Assembly (NCBI RefSeq): GCF_027596085.1
Contig: NC_072472.1
Location: forward strand, 9,250,219 to 9,314,218
DNA from: Anoplopoma fimbria
Lineage: Eukaryota; Chordata; Actinopteri; Perciformes; Anoplopomatidae
Reading direction: 5' to 3'
DNA length: 64,000 nucleotides
Under the pieces are notes generated by a model. That model did no database searches. It had not been told where the DNA came from and saw only the letters and a program-made list of their open reading frames with translations. Both the position numbers and the translations under genes were made by a program. Below are positions 13,101 to 26,831 of this stretch, one piece after another (within the stretch, counting starts at the first letter, position 1; every line of letters starts with the position of its first letter).

Positions 13101-15390
13101 AAACATTGATTAATATGGGGAAATTACAAATGGGTCATCGTATCTGTCATGTCAAAGTAGATAAGGGAATCTAAGAGAAGATGTAAAGTAGCAATGTACA
13201 TTACACAAGGTTGTAAATTGCATAAATCTCCCTGCATCTGTCAAGAGACTTTGCAGAAAGCTTGCACTGTAAAAAGTCAGCGTTCAGTGATGGCTACATT
13301 GTTGTTAACTCAATTCATTCAACAGCTCTGATTTATTAATATTTATACCAAAGAGGAATCTGTTCTTCCTCTCTGGCCTGGAAAGCAGACCAACTATCCA
13401 AACTACTTGAAATGTTTTGTCTTATCTCACTCTTGATTTACCCCACTAAATAAATTGATGACAAATCAAGTGGTTTATAAAAAAGAAAAATAATCTCATG
13501 CGGATGTCTTCCCGTCTTCCTGTGATGCACCCTGGACCCAGATCTCCACAACAAACACTTTGCCTGTTCTTTTTGATGCGGCTGCCAAGACAATCACAAA
13601 GCATGCAGTCACAAAGGGGAATCAATGCGTTCCATGCCAAATAAGACACTCTGGAGGATGAAAGTAGCCTCACAGGTAGAAATGAAACCCCCATGATGGA
13701 TATATACAGACAAACACAATTGTTCTCCTGATGACACACTCTCCCTCAGTCCCATCCACACACAAACACGGTGATGGAGCCAGGGAGACACAGAAGGGAC
13801 TTGCCCAAACGAGCTGAATGTGAAAAATGAGTGTGGAGTGTAATCCCTGCAGAAGGCAAATAGACTGGGGAGGTTTTCTATAGAAGCCATGCAGCAGAGC
13901 TGAGATTGTCACCTCCTGCTGTTGCTTTGAAGACTGGGGTTGGAGTGCACAGAGCCAGATACTGTACAGTAAGACATGGAGAACCGGGAGCAAGCATCTG
14001 TTTTCTGGCTTGGTATATCTGTCTGCCTGCCTCAGTCTGTACATTTCTTACCCCATTCTGTCTTTTTCTGTATTGTTCTCTCTCTGACTGACTTTTTCGC
14101 TATGAAGCGAGATGAATCTTTAATGAGCCTCCATGGAAACTTTTCTACAAGCAAACATCATAGAATAAAAGCATGGGGGGAATATAAACATGAAAACACT
14201 GTACAAGGAATTGGGATTGTATAAAGTTATCTGAGCTGTCAAATGAAAACCTTGTAAACCAAATGTGTTTTCCCAAAACTTGTCAAGCACTAACGTCAAG
14301 CACAACCACACGTGACGCCGTGTTATGGAAATTTTGAAAGGGGTTAATAAGCTCAAACGCTGGAGAGGTTTGTCCAAAGAAATAAGAATATTTGGGTGTT
14401 GGAGTTTTAAACTCTTTGATAACTGAATTGCTGTTCCCAGTAATAATGTAATATGCACAGCCTACTCATGTTAACCCACCCGGCCAAAGGACGTCAAAGT
14501 GGCAGAGGTCAAGTAGCCAATGTTAGTGAAGCCAGCTTTCTCCAGACAGAGTGCTCGTGGGTTCCATTTATAGAGCACAGTTTTTATTTCACTGTCAGGT
14601 TTTGATTGATTACTTCCTCTGAACAGAGATGATTTCCTGTCAGAGGCCGAACCTGCCGACAGAATTTAATTTGGGGAAAATACGTTTAATATAGCTTCTC
14701 AGGTGCTCTTCCCTACTGCTGCCCCACTTCATGATTTGAGCTGATAAGACAAGTGTAAGCTGGTGGCTTGGCTCTCAAAATAGCAATTACATTGGTGCTG
14801 AATGGAATGTCAATGTCAAAATCTTTGAACATTTTTTTTACATGCTAACATTTTGGGCCAGTGACAGTCGCCTTGAAACTACACAGCTGAGCCTGCCAGC
14901 CCTTTTGATTAAGTAACATTTTATGTTTTGCTATTTTTTCGCCTTATAAGTGGCATGCATCTAAGAATAGCAACCATCAAACACTTGTGTTGTCTAGTGT
15001 ATAATAAGAGTCACAGCTTTGCAGTGCTACAGACATTTAGTCGTTTTACATCAAAACCTTCCCTTGTATAACTTCAACAGATTAACCAGACTGTATTACA
15101 ATGCATTGTTACTGCATTAATGTCTCTCCCATGTGTCGATCACTCCGTCTCTCCCTCTCACTTCTTTATCTGCATTGCAACACTTTCTCCCTCCCTCCAC
15201 CTCGAGCACATCAGCATCCATGTCTACCTCCCCCCTGCCCCTTCCCCCTTCATCTCCCATGCTGTCATCCTCCACCCCACCCAACCATCAGCAGTTAGAT
15301 CAAAGTATCAAGACATGGGGTATTTAACCCATCACAGGTCCTGCTGGTAGGCACTGTCAAGAGGCCTGCTGATAGACTGACGGATGCTGT

Positions 15391-15391
<1 letters not shown>
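10163..15391. other. non-coding stretch, no gene supported
   Basis: It contains two of the longer open frames of the window (10419-10916 minus, 165 codons; 12782-13174 plus, 130 codons). Neither shows a recognisable domain, signal peptide or splice-bounded structure. The part from 10260 to 10360 is purine-rich and 15130-15290 is pyrimidine-rich. No RNA gene is seen. Confidence 0.5.
12037..12060 (+). repeat. (GTCAAA)4 hexanucleotide repeat
   Basis: Four perfect GTCAAA units, preceded by a one-mismatch unit GTCATA at 12031-12036. Confidence 0.95.

Positions 15392-15445
<54 letters not shown>
15392..15445 (+). repeat. (CA)27 microsatellite
   Basis: Uninterrupted CA repeat, ending ten bases before a TCATGACTC palindrome. 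Confidence 0.97.
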
Positions 15446-15447
<2 letters not shown>

Positions 15448-15455
15448 TTTATATG

Positions 15456-15483
15456 TCATGACTCAGAGTCATGATCTGACTCA
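15456..15483. promoter_or_regulatory. AP-1-type palindrome and second AP-1 site
   Basis: TCATGACTC, a single A, then GAGTCATGA form a perfect dyad (15456-15474). TGACTCA, the consensus AP-1/TRE heptamer, occurs at 15459-15465 and again at 15477-15483, 18 bp apart. The sites are seen directly. Binding and function are inference. Confidence 0.35.
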
Positions 15484-15984
15484 TGCTCAGCAAGAGAAAG
15501 ATGTTTAGCACGTATGACATATTTTTGTTGAATATGATTTGATATATGTTGATTAATAATTATTTATTTCTTTTTTTTCTCACATTAAAAAACAGGATAA
15601 ATATTTGTTCTATCTTGCTCCATCTTTCGCTTGTTTCACCATCTGTTTTGTGAGAAATTCATGGCAATTAAAGCTGAATACTGAACCTATAGCAATTAAA
15701 GCCATAATTAAAAAGTAATTGAAAACTAAATAGAGTGGTATCAAAAATAGTAAAAGTTGTTCTTCCTAAATGTAAGAACAGAGGGATTGTATTATACAAA
15801 AACATGCAATGATGAATATATATTTTTTTTATGTATGCCTCCTGGTATACGTGATGTCACCATACAAGAGTTTCCATTCATTCTAATATATTACATGATG
15901 GAAGATGCTAATAAATGTGAACAGCCATTTCTTTTATTTTACTCTAAATGTATAAAAATGTACCGGAAGTGTTCCACAAGGATG

Positions 15985-15986
<2 letters not shown>
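15484..15986. other. AT-rich non-coding stretch between CA tracts
   Basis: No gene is seen. A 149-codon frame starting at 15757 only exists because it reads through the following CA tract. Confidence 0.6.

Positions 15987-16079
<93 letters not shown>
15987..16079 (+). repeat. (CA)46 microsatellite
   Basis: Uninterrupted CA over about 93 bases. Confidence 0.97.
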
Positions 16080-16081
<2 letters not shown>

Positions 16082-16215
16082 ATGGCATTATGCCAGCTAG
16101 TCAAAAAGTACTGCAAAGATCAGTCACAAACTTTATAGCATTCATATTCTGTGTATGTATGCGCATGGATGGCTACACATCTCACTGTCTTCTACACACT
16201 AAATAATGAACCCCC

Positions 16216-16254
16216 CACACACACACACACACACACACATACACACAAACACAC
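16216..16254 (+). repeat. (CA)n microsatellite, partly interrupted
   Basis: Twelve pure CA units, then TACACACAAACACAC, preceded by a C6 run. This is the third CA tract within 900 bases. Confidence 0.95.
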
Positions 16255-16329
16255 GGCAAGAAGAACCCCTAAGCCTGCAAGGAGAGAGAGGAGGAGAGGA
16301 CAGGTTGTTGGCCTTTAAAACTCAGAAAG

Positions 16330-16490
16330 TGCTGATGCTTGCCATCGATTGATATCTTTCATCTGTTCGATGGGGCGAATGCATGCATAATCACAATTAC
16401 AGATGGGCCTGATCTTTAATCTACAGGCGATTCATTTTTGTCGATGCCTTTCATTTATATTCATTAGCTCTTTGAACCTGAAACGGTAGA
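16330..16490. promoter_or_regulatory. candidate conserved non-coding element
   Basis: A dense run of developmental-type motifs in unique sequence: ATCGATTGATATC, GCATGCATAATCACAATTA, the E-box CAGATG, TGATCTTTAATC and TTCATTTATATTCATTAG. Stops occur in all frames. The texture is that of vertebrate enhancers in gene deserts. Conservation cannot be assessed here. Confidence 0.28.
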
Positions 16491-19400
16491 TTTCCTTTCA
16501 CACAGTTAAGGTCACACGCTGCTTGCTGTCACATAACTTTTGGAACGCAGAGTTTCACTCCCACTATCTACATCTCCGTCTTTATCTCCCTGTATATCTT
16601 TCCATCTATCCATAAAAGCATCCACGTCTCGGGAAAGTTTCCTTGCCCTTTGATCGAGGATACAGTGCCGAACATCTAGACTGAACTTTTTTTGGGGGAA
16701 AAAATAGCTGCCTCATCTATTTTGGCTAACTCTCATTGTGAATAGTCCTGCCAGAACATTTCTTCAGTTTCAAAGTGGTTTCATCATAAAATGGGTGCCT
16801 TCATAATATCCAAAGAGAGCAGAGGAGAGCCCATAAATTAGCACATGTATTACTCTTTCATCAGAGTTGCCAAAGTATGCTACTGTTTAAAAGTGAGGGG
16901 AAGCAGATGAGTAACACGGAGGACTCAAACGTTTCCCAAAGGGAGGGAAAAAAAGCAAAATGAGGTCCCCCCCCCCTGAGGTGTCACCACTTATTGACCT
17001 CAGCTTTTGAAAAATTGTGTGTGAAAATACTTCACACACAATAATTATGGTCTACACAGATTTTCTCTTGCAATTTCAAGACAGCAGGATCATGCCTGTG
17101 TTGCCTTTATATTTGTAATTATAGCGTCTGGAATTTACAGTATGTGTGACACAGATATCATCAGAAAGATATCATGATCAATCCACTAAGCAATGACATA
17201 TCCATCTTTTGATGCTGTCAAGTTTCGACGACTTATGTTGAGCACTGACAACTTGAACAAGCTCTCTCTGGAGCACAGACTTACAGGCATGCCTTTTTCT
17301 CCTGTGGCCTTTCACCTCAAGCTAACCTCAGGCAGGCCATATTGTAAAGCAGCGTAATAAAACATGACAGGGTAGCAAAGGACTCTATTAAAAAAACGCA
17401 ATTACTGTAATGGGTATGGCAGGACGTTCAGTTTTCTGTGCAAATGGGGGTCTATTTTTCTCCTGACCTCTAACCCTGTCTTAAAGCCATCACTGCTAAA
17501 GTGCTATGGGCAGCTAATATTGACAGATCTGTTTGGAAGTGATGATTGGGCTATTGATGAGATGGTATGGGGGTTAATATGAGGGAAAACACCCCACGGC
17601 TATAAGCAATAGCATCTGTACACAGAATTTTTCGTAAACTTGTGAATGCTTGGTTTCATTTTTCAGAGGGCTTGTGAACGGATGGTATTAATGGTCGATT
17701 TCAAATTTCTATTAGAAAAAGAACAGCTCTATTGCTAACTGAAATGTCTCCTGTTAAAGAAAAACAACTACACTATATCTCTGCACTTCAGTAAGTTGCC
17801 CAGTGAGGTAACATGCTGGTTTAGATAACTGAAAATACATACAACAAAAAGGCTCATTCACAATAATCTCCAAAGATGTCTTCCACCATACAAAAAGTGC
17901 GTATTTAAGTTTAAGCTTGATGTCCCTCAACATTGTCAAACTGGTGACAGTGAAAAAAAAAATCCAGAAAAGACAACAGTCTAAATGAAGGATCCCATGT
18001 GCATTTTTCTTACTTTAAAATAATTGTTCTTCCATTACCACAGCGAAACAGACTTAATGATGGAAACCATCCACTGATAAAAACCATCATCAGTTTGACA
18101 GCTGGAAATATTATCTGTCATGGAGCAGTGTTGGCTGAAATCACCTGAGACTTTGAGGATATTCTATTTTCACTGAGCCACTGCATCATAGAGATAAAAA
18201 TCCAGGGATGAAACTGACTGAGTAAAGCGACGACATTTCCATCTTTTTAAACCATATTCTTGGATGTCTATCCTCTCATCTTTTTTACCACCCCCATTTA
18301 AAACCAAGTTCCTTCCGAACACTCATGACTCATGGAGAAGGCGAGAAACACAGACAGGAGCTTGTTAGCTTGTTGCAAACAGTTTACTTTCAGGTTTACA
18401 AGTTGTCAAATCCGTCTTTGTTAACAGATGTGAGAACAGACTCAGCACATCACCAATTAGACGACGTCAGCAGGGGGCCGGGTGCAACTTGTTGTGGCAG
18501 GAGAAATTAATTACTACATCTAGCCAAGCTGAACAATAGTCCATAATTCTAATCATCACCGTTCATGTCGTCATGGCTCACTCACAAGTCATGCTACGTG
18601 AATGATTTGTAAGGATCTGCATCATGCAAATGTTGTTCCTGTGAGTTGACAGCACCGGTGCTCAGATTCACCCTGTGAGGTGTGATTGCGACTATAATTA
18701 CTGTTTTTCTGATTCATTTGTCAGTAAATTAGCCCTGACTATGGGACGTAAACATTGGCTGATTTTAATAATTTTACAACATTAACCTTCTGGTTGTTAG
18801 CATCATGAATCTCTCCAGTTGAGCGACACAGAGGGAAAGAGTCAGTGATTTTTGCTTCCTAAGTCTTAATGAGTCTCAAACTCATACTTCCATATGTCAC
18901 ACAAAGCTATAGAAGATAGAGAGACATGGTTCCTAAATTTCCCCCTGCAACTTCCAACTCCTTCTTATCCACAAACTGATTAGAGGTTTTGATGTTTTTT
19001 TTCCTCATGTAAGGAAATTTAAACACTACTATTTAAAAAGGGATTAAATCACATGATTGCTCATGTTGACATGCATAACTCCCTGATTCAATTCAATAAT
19101 AGGTCATTTGATCTGACTATTTTTTATTGTGTCAGTAAAAGGGCAAGGGCATTTTCCTTTGATAAGTTCTATTGATGTGTTTTGGTTAAAGGGGAAGAAA
19201 GAGATGTTTTACCAGCTTTGTTGAACTGAACACTTTTTTCAAAAAAATGTTGAGTCCTGCTAAAATAATTGGATAAAGCTTGTCAAAAACAAAAACTAAA
19301 TAATCACCTAAACAGAAGAGAATGCGGGCAATACCCAGAGTGGTGTGCATGTAGAAGGATTATTGAATAAGCATTACTCTCAAGCCGCAAATGCACATTA

Positions 19401-19805
19401 GAGTATGTCTCTTGACTTTACACTTTGTTTTGAGTTCATTCTGATTGGATTATTTGCTGTTATCGCTTATGTGGCTCTCTTGGCTATGTGCCAGAAGAGG
19501 ATTTTTTATTCTCAATGAGACTTTTTTTCCCCCATGACCTTCTCTGATTTAGTCAGATATTTCAGCCAAATAAAAGAGAGGGATCGAGACGGAGACGGAG
19601 ACAAAAAAAAAACTTAAGTTAGTTCAGGGTAAAAGCACTCCAAGTCCTGGAGGGTCGATAGGGTGGCGTAACTCAATTTCCTCCAACTCCAAGAGCATCA
19701 TGGAGATAATGGATTTCTTGTCAGGGGAACAGGAGCTTGGTGGTGTGAGATGCCGGCTGCGTACACACACACACACACACATACTATACTGTACTGCACA
19801 GAATT
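16491..19805. other. non-coding stretch, no gene seen
   Basis: Mostly unique AT-rich sequence with a C9 run near 16967 and a short CA tract near 19764. The ORFs at 17754-17939 (minus) and 18325-18510 are unconvincing. The block 18420-18600 (TTAGACGACGTCAGC, AAATTAATTACT, CATAATTCTAATCATC) again looks enhancer-like. Confidence 0.5.
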
Positions 19806-20440
19806 TATGTACAGAGAAGGATGACAAAAATTGTGACAAACGAAAAGGATAGAAATTATTTTGAAGAAAAAAAGAAACAGGGTAAAGAGAGGAATACCAG
19901 CCTGAGATACAATTATTTGGAATAGGGATGCATTTTTTAGCTGGAGGAGAAAAGAGACCCAAAGGGAAATGAAACAGCAGGGGGGAAAGTTGAAAAGAGT
20001 GAGAGACAGTGTGAAAGAGAAGCAAATTGACCAAAATAAGAAAAAGAAATAGGAGTGAGATCAGATAGTGAAGGGAAGAGAAAGAAAGAGGTGAAGGTAA
20101 AGAAGGGAAAAAATATTTGACCCGTGGTTTAAATGAGACCCTTACGGACTGAGCAAGGAGGAGGGAATGTTAAAGAGGCAGAGAAACTGATTTAAGGAAA
20201 GACGAGTAGAAAAGAAAGAACTACATCAAAGTATTCAAAAGTTACATCATTTTTGCTTGAGGATTCAGCGACACACTGCCGCGCTGATCGAAAGAGAGGA
20301 AAAACAAGAGGCGGACAGATCGAAATAGACAGTCGGGAGAAAGGAAGGAGGGGAGCAACGATAAAAAGTTTCACTGCGGGATTAAGACGGACCCTGAGGG
20401 CCATACCAGAGGAAGTGAGGATGATCAGAGGGAAGCACTG
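19806..20440 (+). repeat. purine-rich strand-asymmetric tract
   Basis: For roughly 630 bases the + strand is dominated by A and G (runs such as GGGAAGAGAAAGAAAGAGG), with few pyrimidines. It is low-complexity but not a simple tandem repeat. The minus-strand ORFs at 19624-20034 and 20192-20404 reflect this bias (Ser, Phe, Leu, Pro rich) and are not credible genes. Confidence 0.6.
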
Positions 20441-23400
20441 ACAGTTTGTGGAGATTTAAATTCTCAAAAGTTTTACATGAATTACCAGGGGTTGTTAAAG
20501 TAACAAGGAGTTCACTTAGAAGTTTTTTGCCCACTGATGAAGAATGTTTGAACCACCAGCAGCCTCAACAGGTTTTATTTGCATTGTAGCCCTGACGTGC
20601 CGGTTTTTCATCAGCAAGTGAATTATAGAGACTTTCCTCCCTAGAGAAACATTTCAGCAAAACATTTCAGCAATTTCAGGTGTGACTATAACAGTCTCTA
20701 CTCTTCTAGAAAGGTATATAACGAGATTTTGGGAACGTTTAGCACAAGATCATTAGTGAGATGTTGAGCGACAAGACTTGGCTCACAGTCAACATTCAGT
20801 TCAAGACTCTATGCAGCCCATTCAAGTTCTTCCACACTAAACTCTTTAATTCTTTCTTGATCTCTCTCTTTCTTTGTGCACATGGGAATTGTCCTTAAAC
20901 AGATATTGTTACATGTTGTACATATAGCATGAAGAAGGTAAGGGGCCTAGCCCAACCCATGATAAACAGCCCTAGACCAAACGTACACAAAGGTTTCCAT
21001 GTACTTTGTCATATAATGTATCTGACATCCACAAAATGATTTAGTAAAATAAGCATAAACCACCTCGCAAGCAACAATTACTGTGATTTAGGTCTAGTTA
21101 CTTCATTAATCTTGTTCTTCAGTTTTATTTCCAATGTTGCATTTATGAGTAGTTTAAAGGCTGTACAAAATTAGGAGATTAAATATTATTTAAGTATCTC
21201 AGACTGCATATCAGCTTGTAAAATGTTTGATGTATGTATGAAATTGTACACTTATACACTATAACTGCATTGAAAACAGAATACTGTGTGGATTTAAAGC
21301 CAATCATGTTTTACTTACAGAAACTATATTGATATCAAAATGATGTTGCATAGGAATGTTGCCTTTTCAATTAGTGGATCTCTCTCTAAAGTGATTCTAA
21401 CATAAGAACTTAATTTGTGCAAAGAAAAAAGCTTTCTGTAGGAGGTGGGAGTTTAGACAATTAAGAGTTAATAAGGGCTTTGCTAAAGATGTTGTTGTTG
21501 CAGTAGTGATAAATCTATTACCTATATATACACACACAGAAATACAGCAATACTGTTTTCCCAGCCTTGTAGTGTTTCCCTCTCACATATTTAAGTCCCT
21601 GCTCAACAGTGAAAGTGCATTTTCTCCTCGCTGTTTTTATTTCTTATTTTTTTTAATGGTACATTTCACATTTGCACATCCATTGCCTCAGTCTACAACG
21701 TGGAGCTCACAGTGAGCAGCAAACTACATAATACTGTACAGTACATCAGCTTTTGGACCATGTGTGTCATCCATATGGGAATAAGGGAGGGAGAGAGACG
21801 GAGCAGAAAGAGAGGGGGGAGTGTTCCACTGCCGTTCTGCCATGACAGTTTTATATAGGAGTTGTTAGATGTTGCTCATTCATGTATACCAATAAATTCA
21901 CTACATTTTCAGAGGGCAAAGATTACTCATGCACACGAAGGCATACAAAAACACACATACTGTTTATATAACTGTCAGAGACTCAGCTGTACTTAACCTG
22001 TTAAAACTGTATCAAGCAGAAAGTCATACGCCACTGCATCCTTTAGATGCACATGAATTACCTTTGCTACCGCTGAGATTGATGTGGACATTGATGTTGA
22101 AATTAGTCAATAAATCAATTTGTTAATTTACAGAAAATGATCTATGAATCATCTGACTACTTGCAGGGCTAGTTGGTGAACTGCTGTAGTTTAGGGGCTA
22201 ACCATTAATTCACTATCTATTCTAATCTACTTTTTGCTCTGATGTTAAGTTCACTTCTCCCTGCCATTTTGTTCAGCATTGAACAACATTTCCTTCAATA
22301 AAAACACATTAACGAGGAAATACAGAAAGCGGTAAATTATTAGCAAACTATTTTAGCTCATCAGCTTAGCCCCGGTGGGACAATAAATTCATACAGTTTA
22401 TTCCAAATTCAATTTTGTATCATCAACTCATGTCTCATAAGTGTTTGAAAACCATTACTCTGGTGTGGAAGAGTTTTTACTATGCAAGAGGAGGCTAAAT
22501 AAATGTTAATGATGCTACGCTACTTATAAGCTACGATGGCCTCGTCTATTTTGGACTCTGCGGCTCTTGGCCTCCTCAAAAGGTCAGCGCTGTCAAGACA
22601 GCTTGCTGATGGTCAATGGTGCCCATATGTGTGTAAAAGTTCACCAAAGCTGACCTCTATACTGAAAATGTGCACAAATTAATTTTGCCTCCTCGAGGAG
22701 ATCTTCTGATCGTTGCCGTTTGATGGAAGCGGATTGATTTGGCCAAACTAATTGGTTTTCCTTTCCTTTTAAAAATGATGGTGAGGTAAAACAAACCATT
22801 AAAAGATGTCACCTCAGACCCTGGGAACATATTATTGAAATTGTATTGATATTATTTTTTTAAAAGTCAATGGATAATAAATAATGAAAATAATCGTCAT
22901 GACTGAGATGAAGTTGCATCTTGGTTGAAAGCATTTTCAAATAATCTCCCATTGTATTTGGGATGAAACCTGTCACTTTCTCCTTACCAAACAACCTCTC
23001 CACTTAATATGCAAGCCCACAATTTTGAAAAAGTAAGGGAGTGTTTCAGGAGGTAAACTTAGGAGACTTCAGGGCCTAAAAGTATTGGCTGGACTGTGTT
23101 GATGGTAAGAAAATCTTTTAAAGTTCAAACCTGCAGGATCAGGATGTAGCCGCAATTTGACCTTCACTTTATAGTCTGTTGTTGTGTTGAGTGTTTTGGC
23201 AGACTGGGCAAGAGTCTTGTCACTTGTGATGGAAAGGTCTTGTAAGGGAGCAGGATTTTCCGGGGGAAAAACACAGCTTGCAGTCTTGTCTAGCTTGAGG
23301 TTGCGATGGTGGGAAGATTTCCAGCCGCAGATATAAAGGAGCACAGAGAAAAAGTTGAAAAGTAGATAGTCAAAGCCATGCCATCAGCAGGTGTTGTGCA

Positions 23401-24203
23401 ATGCAGCCGTAGATGGTAGAGCCTAGTTGAAAGGGGGTTCTCTGTGAAACAAAGTGGTAACTCAGAGCGCGAACCATTGGCAGATCTCCACATCCCGAGG
23501 CCAGCACAGGTGGAAAGAAGCATCTGGTGGTCGACATTTCAAAGTCAAGAAGGATGGAGAGGAAAGAGTGATGTGTAAAGAACCAAGACAGTTAGACTAG
23601 CATGTTTCAGAGCTTTGGAGAAAAAGACATTTACTTTCCCCTAGTTTTTCACACCACATGGGGCACTGGTAGAGTGATTGTAGCTGATTGAAGGCAGCTG
23701 GTGTACAGCCAGATGTAAGTTAAAGGAGCATTTGATGATGGTAGGCACCAAGGGGGGGTGCTGATTAGAACTAATGGTCAGGAAAGTCTGAGATGAAAAG
23801 ACTAAAGCCAGAAATAAAATGAAATGAACATCTTTGTGGGGAGTTGTAGACATGTGCAGTTGGTGTTCCATCAAAGTCATTAACAAGGAGAATATCTTGC
23901 TATTTAAAGTCTCGCAAAATAATGATTCATGCAAGAAATGTTGGCCTGTGAGCATTATAGTTTCTCTATTGTAACATGTGAGGAAAGGCTACACCTCATC
24001 TCTACAGCCAGTATCTCAACTAAGAAACTAAAGCCTAAAGAATTAAGTTTGATAAATAGCATGACAGGTAAGAGGGAAAATATGTATTTTTGGTTTTGGG
24101 GATGAACTGTCTTTTTAAGATATATCCTCAGGGCATCATGAATATATTCACAAAATTTCATAAAACTTTCACAAAATGTAATTTAGGAAATTTCCGCTAA
24201 AAG
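20441..24203. other. non-coding stretch, no gene seen
   Basis: Unique-looking sequence without credible exons. A partial relative of the GCTGCAACT-family repeat may lie at about 22090-22150. The minus-strand ORFs between 23069 and 23955 have no recognisable motif. Confidence 0.5.
22540..22770. promoter_or_regulatory. candidate conserved non-coding element
   Basis: A repeat-free block with GGTCAGCGCTGTCAAGACAG, AAATTAATTTTGCC, a perfect 12-bp palindrome CTCCTCGAGGAG (22689-22700), GCGGATTGATTTGGCC and AACTAATTGG (homeobox-type core). Stops in all frames argue against coding. Enhancer-like by eye only. Confidence 0.25.
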
Positions 24204-24405
24204 CCAAAAATGTGATACTGCTGGTTGCGCTACATAAGTAAAGACAGGAAATCACAAAAGTCAATGACTCATCCTCTGGTGACCATGAATGTTGGTGCAA
24301 TTGCATTGCAATCAATTTGATAATTGTTTATATATTTCAGAGAGGCTGATAATTCAATTGCTATTGATATTGCTGGTATTCACTAGAGCCATGCCGCTTG
24401 CATGG
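24204..24405 (+). repeat. dispersed fish repeat fragment, same family as 1.3 kb
   Basis: The order is a TGCTGGTTGCGCTACA block, a GACAGGAAATCACAAAAGTC block, CTCATCCTCTGGTGACCATG, ATTTCAGAG, and finally TAGAGCCATGCCGCTTGCATGG. It resembles the perch-like fish repeat recalled for 1293-1400 and shares its closing motif. The middle is diverged and partly deleted. There is no coding capacity. Confidence 0.5.

Positions 24406-25299
<894 letters not shown>

Positions 25300-25345
<46 letters not shown>
25300..25345 (+). repeat. (AT)23 microsatellite
   Basis: Uninterrupted AT/TA alternation, self-complementary and able to extrude as a hairpin. Confidence 0.97.
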
Positions 25346-25350
<5 letters not shown>

Positions 25351-26039
25351 ATAGGTCTGGCTCTAATATATATAGATGTGAAACTGCACCTCATATTAAA
25401 TCTTGCCCTCCCATCCGAACTTGGCCATGGAAAAATTACACAGCAAATACCAGCTTTATCATATAGCAGCAATGAGAGAAGGAATAATCAATCAGAGCCT
25501 GATGACAGCTGAGTAATTTAAACTGCAGCAGGCCTCAGGCTCACGTGTGTGCATCTGCGATTGTGTGTATGTATACGAGTGTTTATGACCGTACAGTATG
25601 CCAGAGTATGCTCCTCATCTGTGTGTCTTCTCTCCTGTGTGTGTCTGTGAGTGTACAGATCTACTACCCACAGCGACTGGCAGGTAACGAGAGCTTTATG
25701 TGTTTTCATTACTTTGTGCCAGACAACCGAATCACACTGAGGTCTGTTGGCAGAGACAGAGGCTAGAGGAATGCAGTCAAATCAGATTAAGGAGCTGAGA
25801 TATATGGTACCACAGTTGAGCAGGTAAACTGACTGAACTAACAAAACCCTACTCTGGGGAGCAACTCACACAAACAATCACATACATACCTGCATCACAA
25901 AGTGGAAAAGCGTGACTACAGCTCTGTGTGCATACAAACGCAAACACAGCACATGGAGCACAAACAATGTCTGATATGCTGAAAAATTTGCATTGAATGA
26001 ATTTGTGTGTTAGTACATATGAGGACTACCCCTTTTTGT
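25346..26039. other. non-coding stretch, no gene seen
   Basis: GT-rich patches (25545-25650) and unique AT-rich sequence. No credible exon. Confidence 0.55.
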
Positions 26040-26226
26040 TTAAAGTGGGCCTATTATGCTTTTCAACTTTTTCCCTCTTCTTTAGTGTGTTATATATATT
26101 TTTTTGTACATGTGAAAGGTCCGTAGAGTGTAAAACCTGAAGTCCACAGCATGTAAACATGTTGTAACTGTAACTTGAGATAAAAAAAATATGCACCCAG
26201 AAAGTAGCATAATGGGGCCTGTTTAA
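26040..26226. mobile_element. TTAA-bounded MITE, 187 bp including the TTAAs
   Basis: Imperfect terminal inverted repeats are visible. The left one reads AGTGGGCCTATTATGCT; the right one, read on the minus strand, is ACAGGCCCCATTATGCT (13 of 17 positions match). Each is immediately flanked by TTAA (26040-26043 and 26223-26226). There is no open frame of note. I recall a widespread perch-like fish repeat with the same GGGCCTATTATGCT ends, of which this would be an internally deleted copy. TTAA target duplications are the signature of piggyBac-type transposition, so a non-autonomous piggyBac-like element is plausible, though AT-rich flanks make a chance TTAA possible. Confidence 0.55.
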
Positions 26227-26831
26227 CATTCAAACTACCATTTGAAAGAGTGAAAAATGTTTGATCTGTAATGATCTGTCCAAATTTGAAGTTTGAGACA
26301 GGCCATGCCTTGTTTGGAAAAATAACGCATTAATGTAAGGCTATTTTGTATTTGCAAAATGCACCTGCCTTACAGTATTAATACCACAACAACGACAACA
26401 GTGTTAATTAGGCTAAGTGGGTTGTGTTTGAAATAACAAACTGTGCATTGGTGATCATTTGTCTGAACTTTATTTTAAGTGGCAGCCATAGTACACATAG
26501 AGAACATGCATAAACACATTACTTGAAATAACAGCCAATGTTCTAATGTGTACCACTTTATCACGCACTAGAAAGCAGATTCACATGTGTGAGCAGGAGA
26601 TATAAAAATACATGCAGATCCAGGATTTGGTGTTGCACAAATCTGGCACATCTGACTCAGTTTTTAGCTCCATGGCCATCCCTGTCTTCATTTTACCTTG
26701 AAAAAAAAAATCTCATCACAATAAACAATGCCACGCAGTAAAATATATAGATTTTTAATTTGGTATAAAATATGGGACTGCTTTTAGATAGGTCCTCGAT
26801 GTTGAGATAATGGTCCATTTGGTGCATCGGT

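Noticed and set aside
12782..13174. 130-codon ORF
   Set aside because: No domain or homologue recognised; the frame includes an A-run and lacks splice signals.
15757..16206. 149-codon ORF through a CA tract
   Set aside because: Its length depends on reading (CA)46 as Thr-His repeats.
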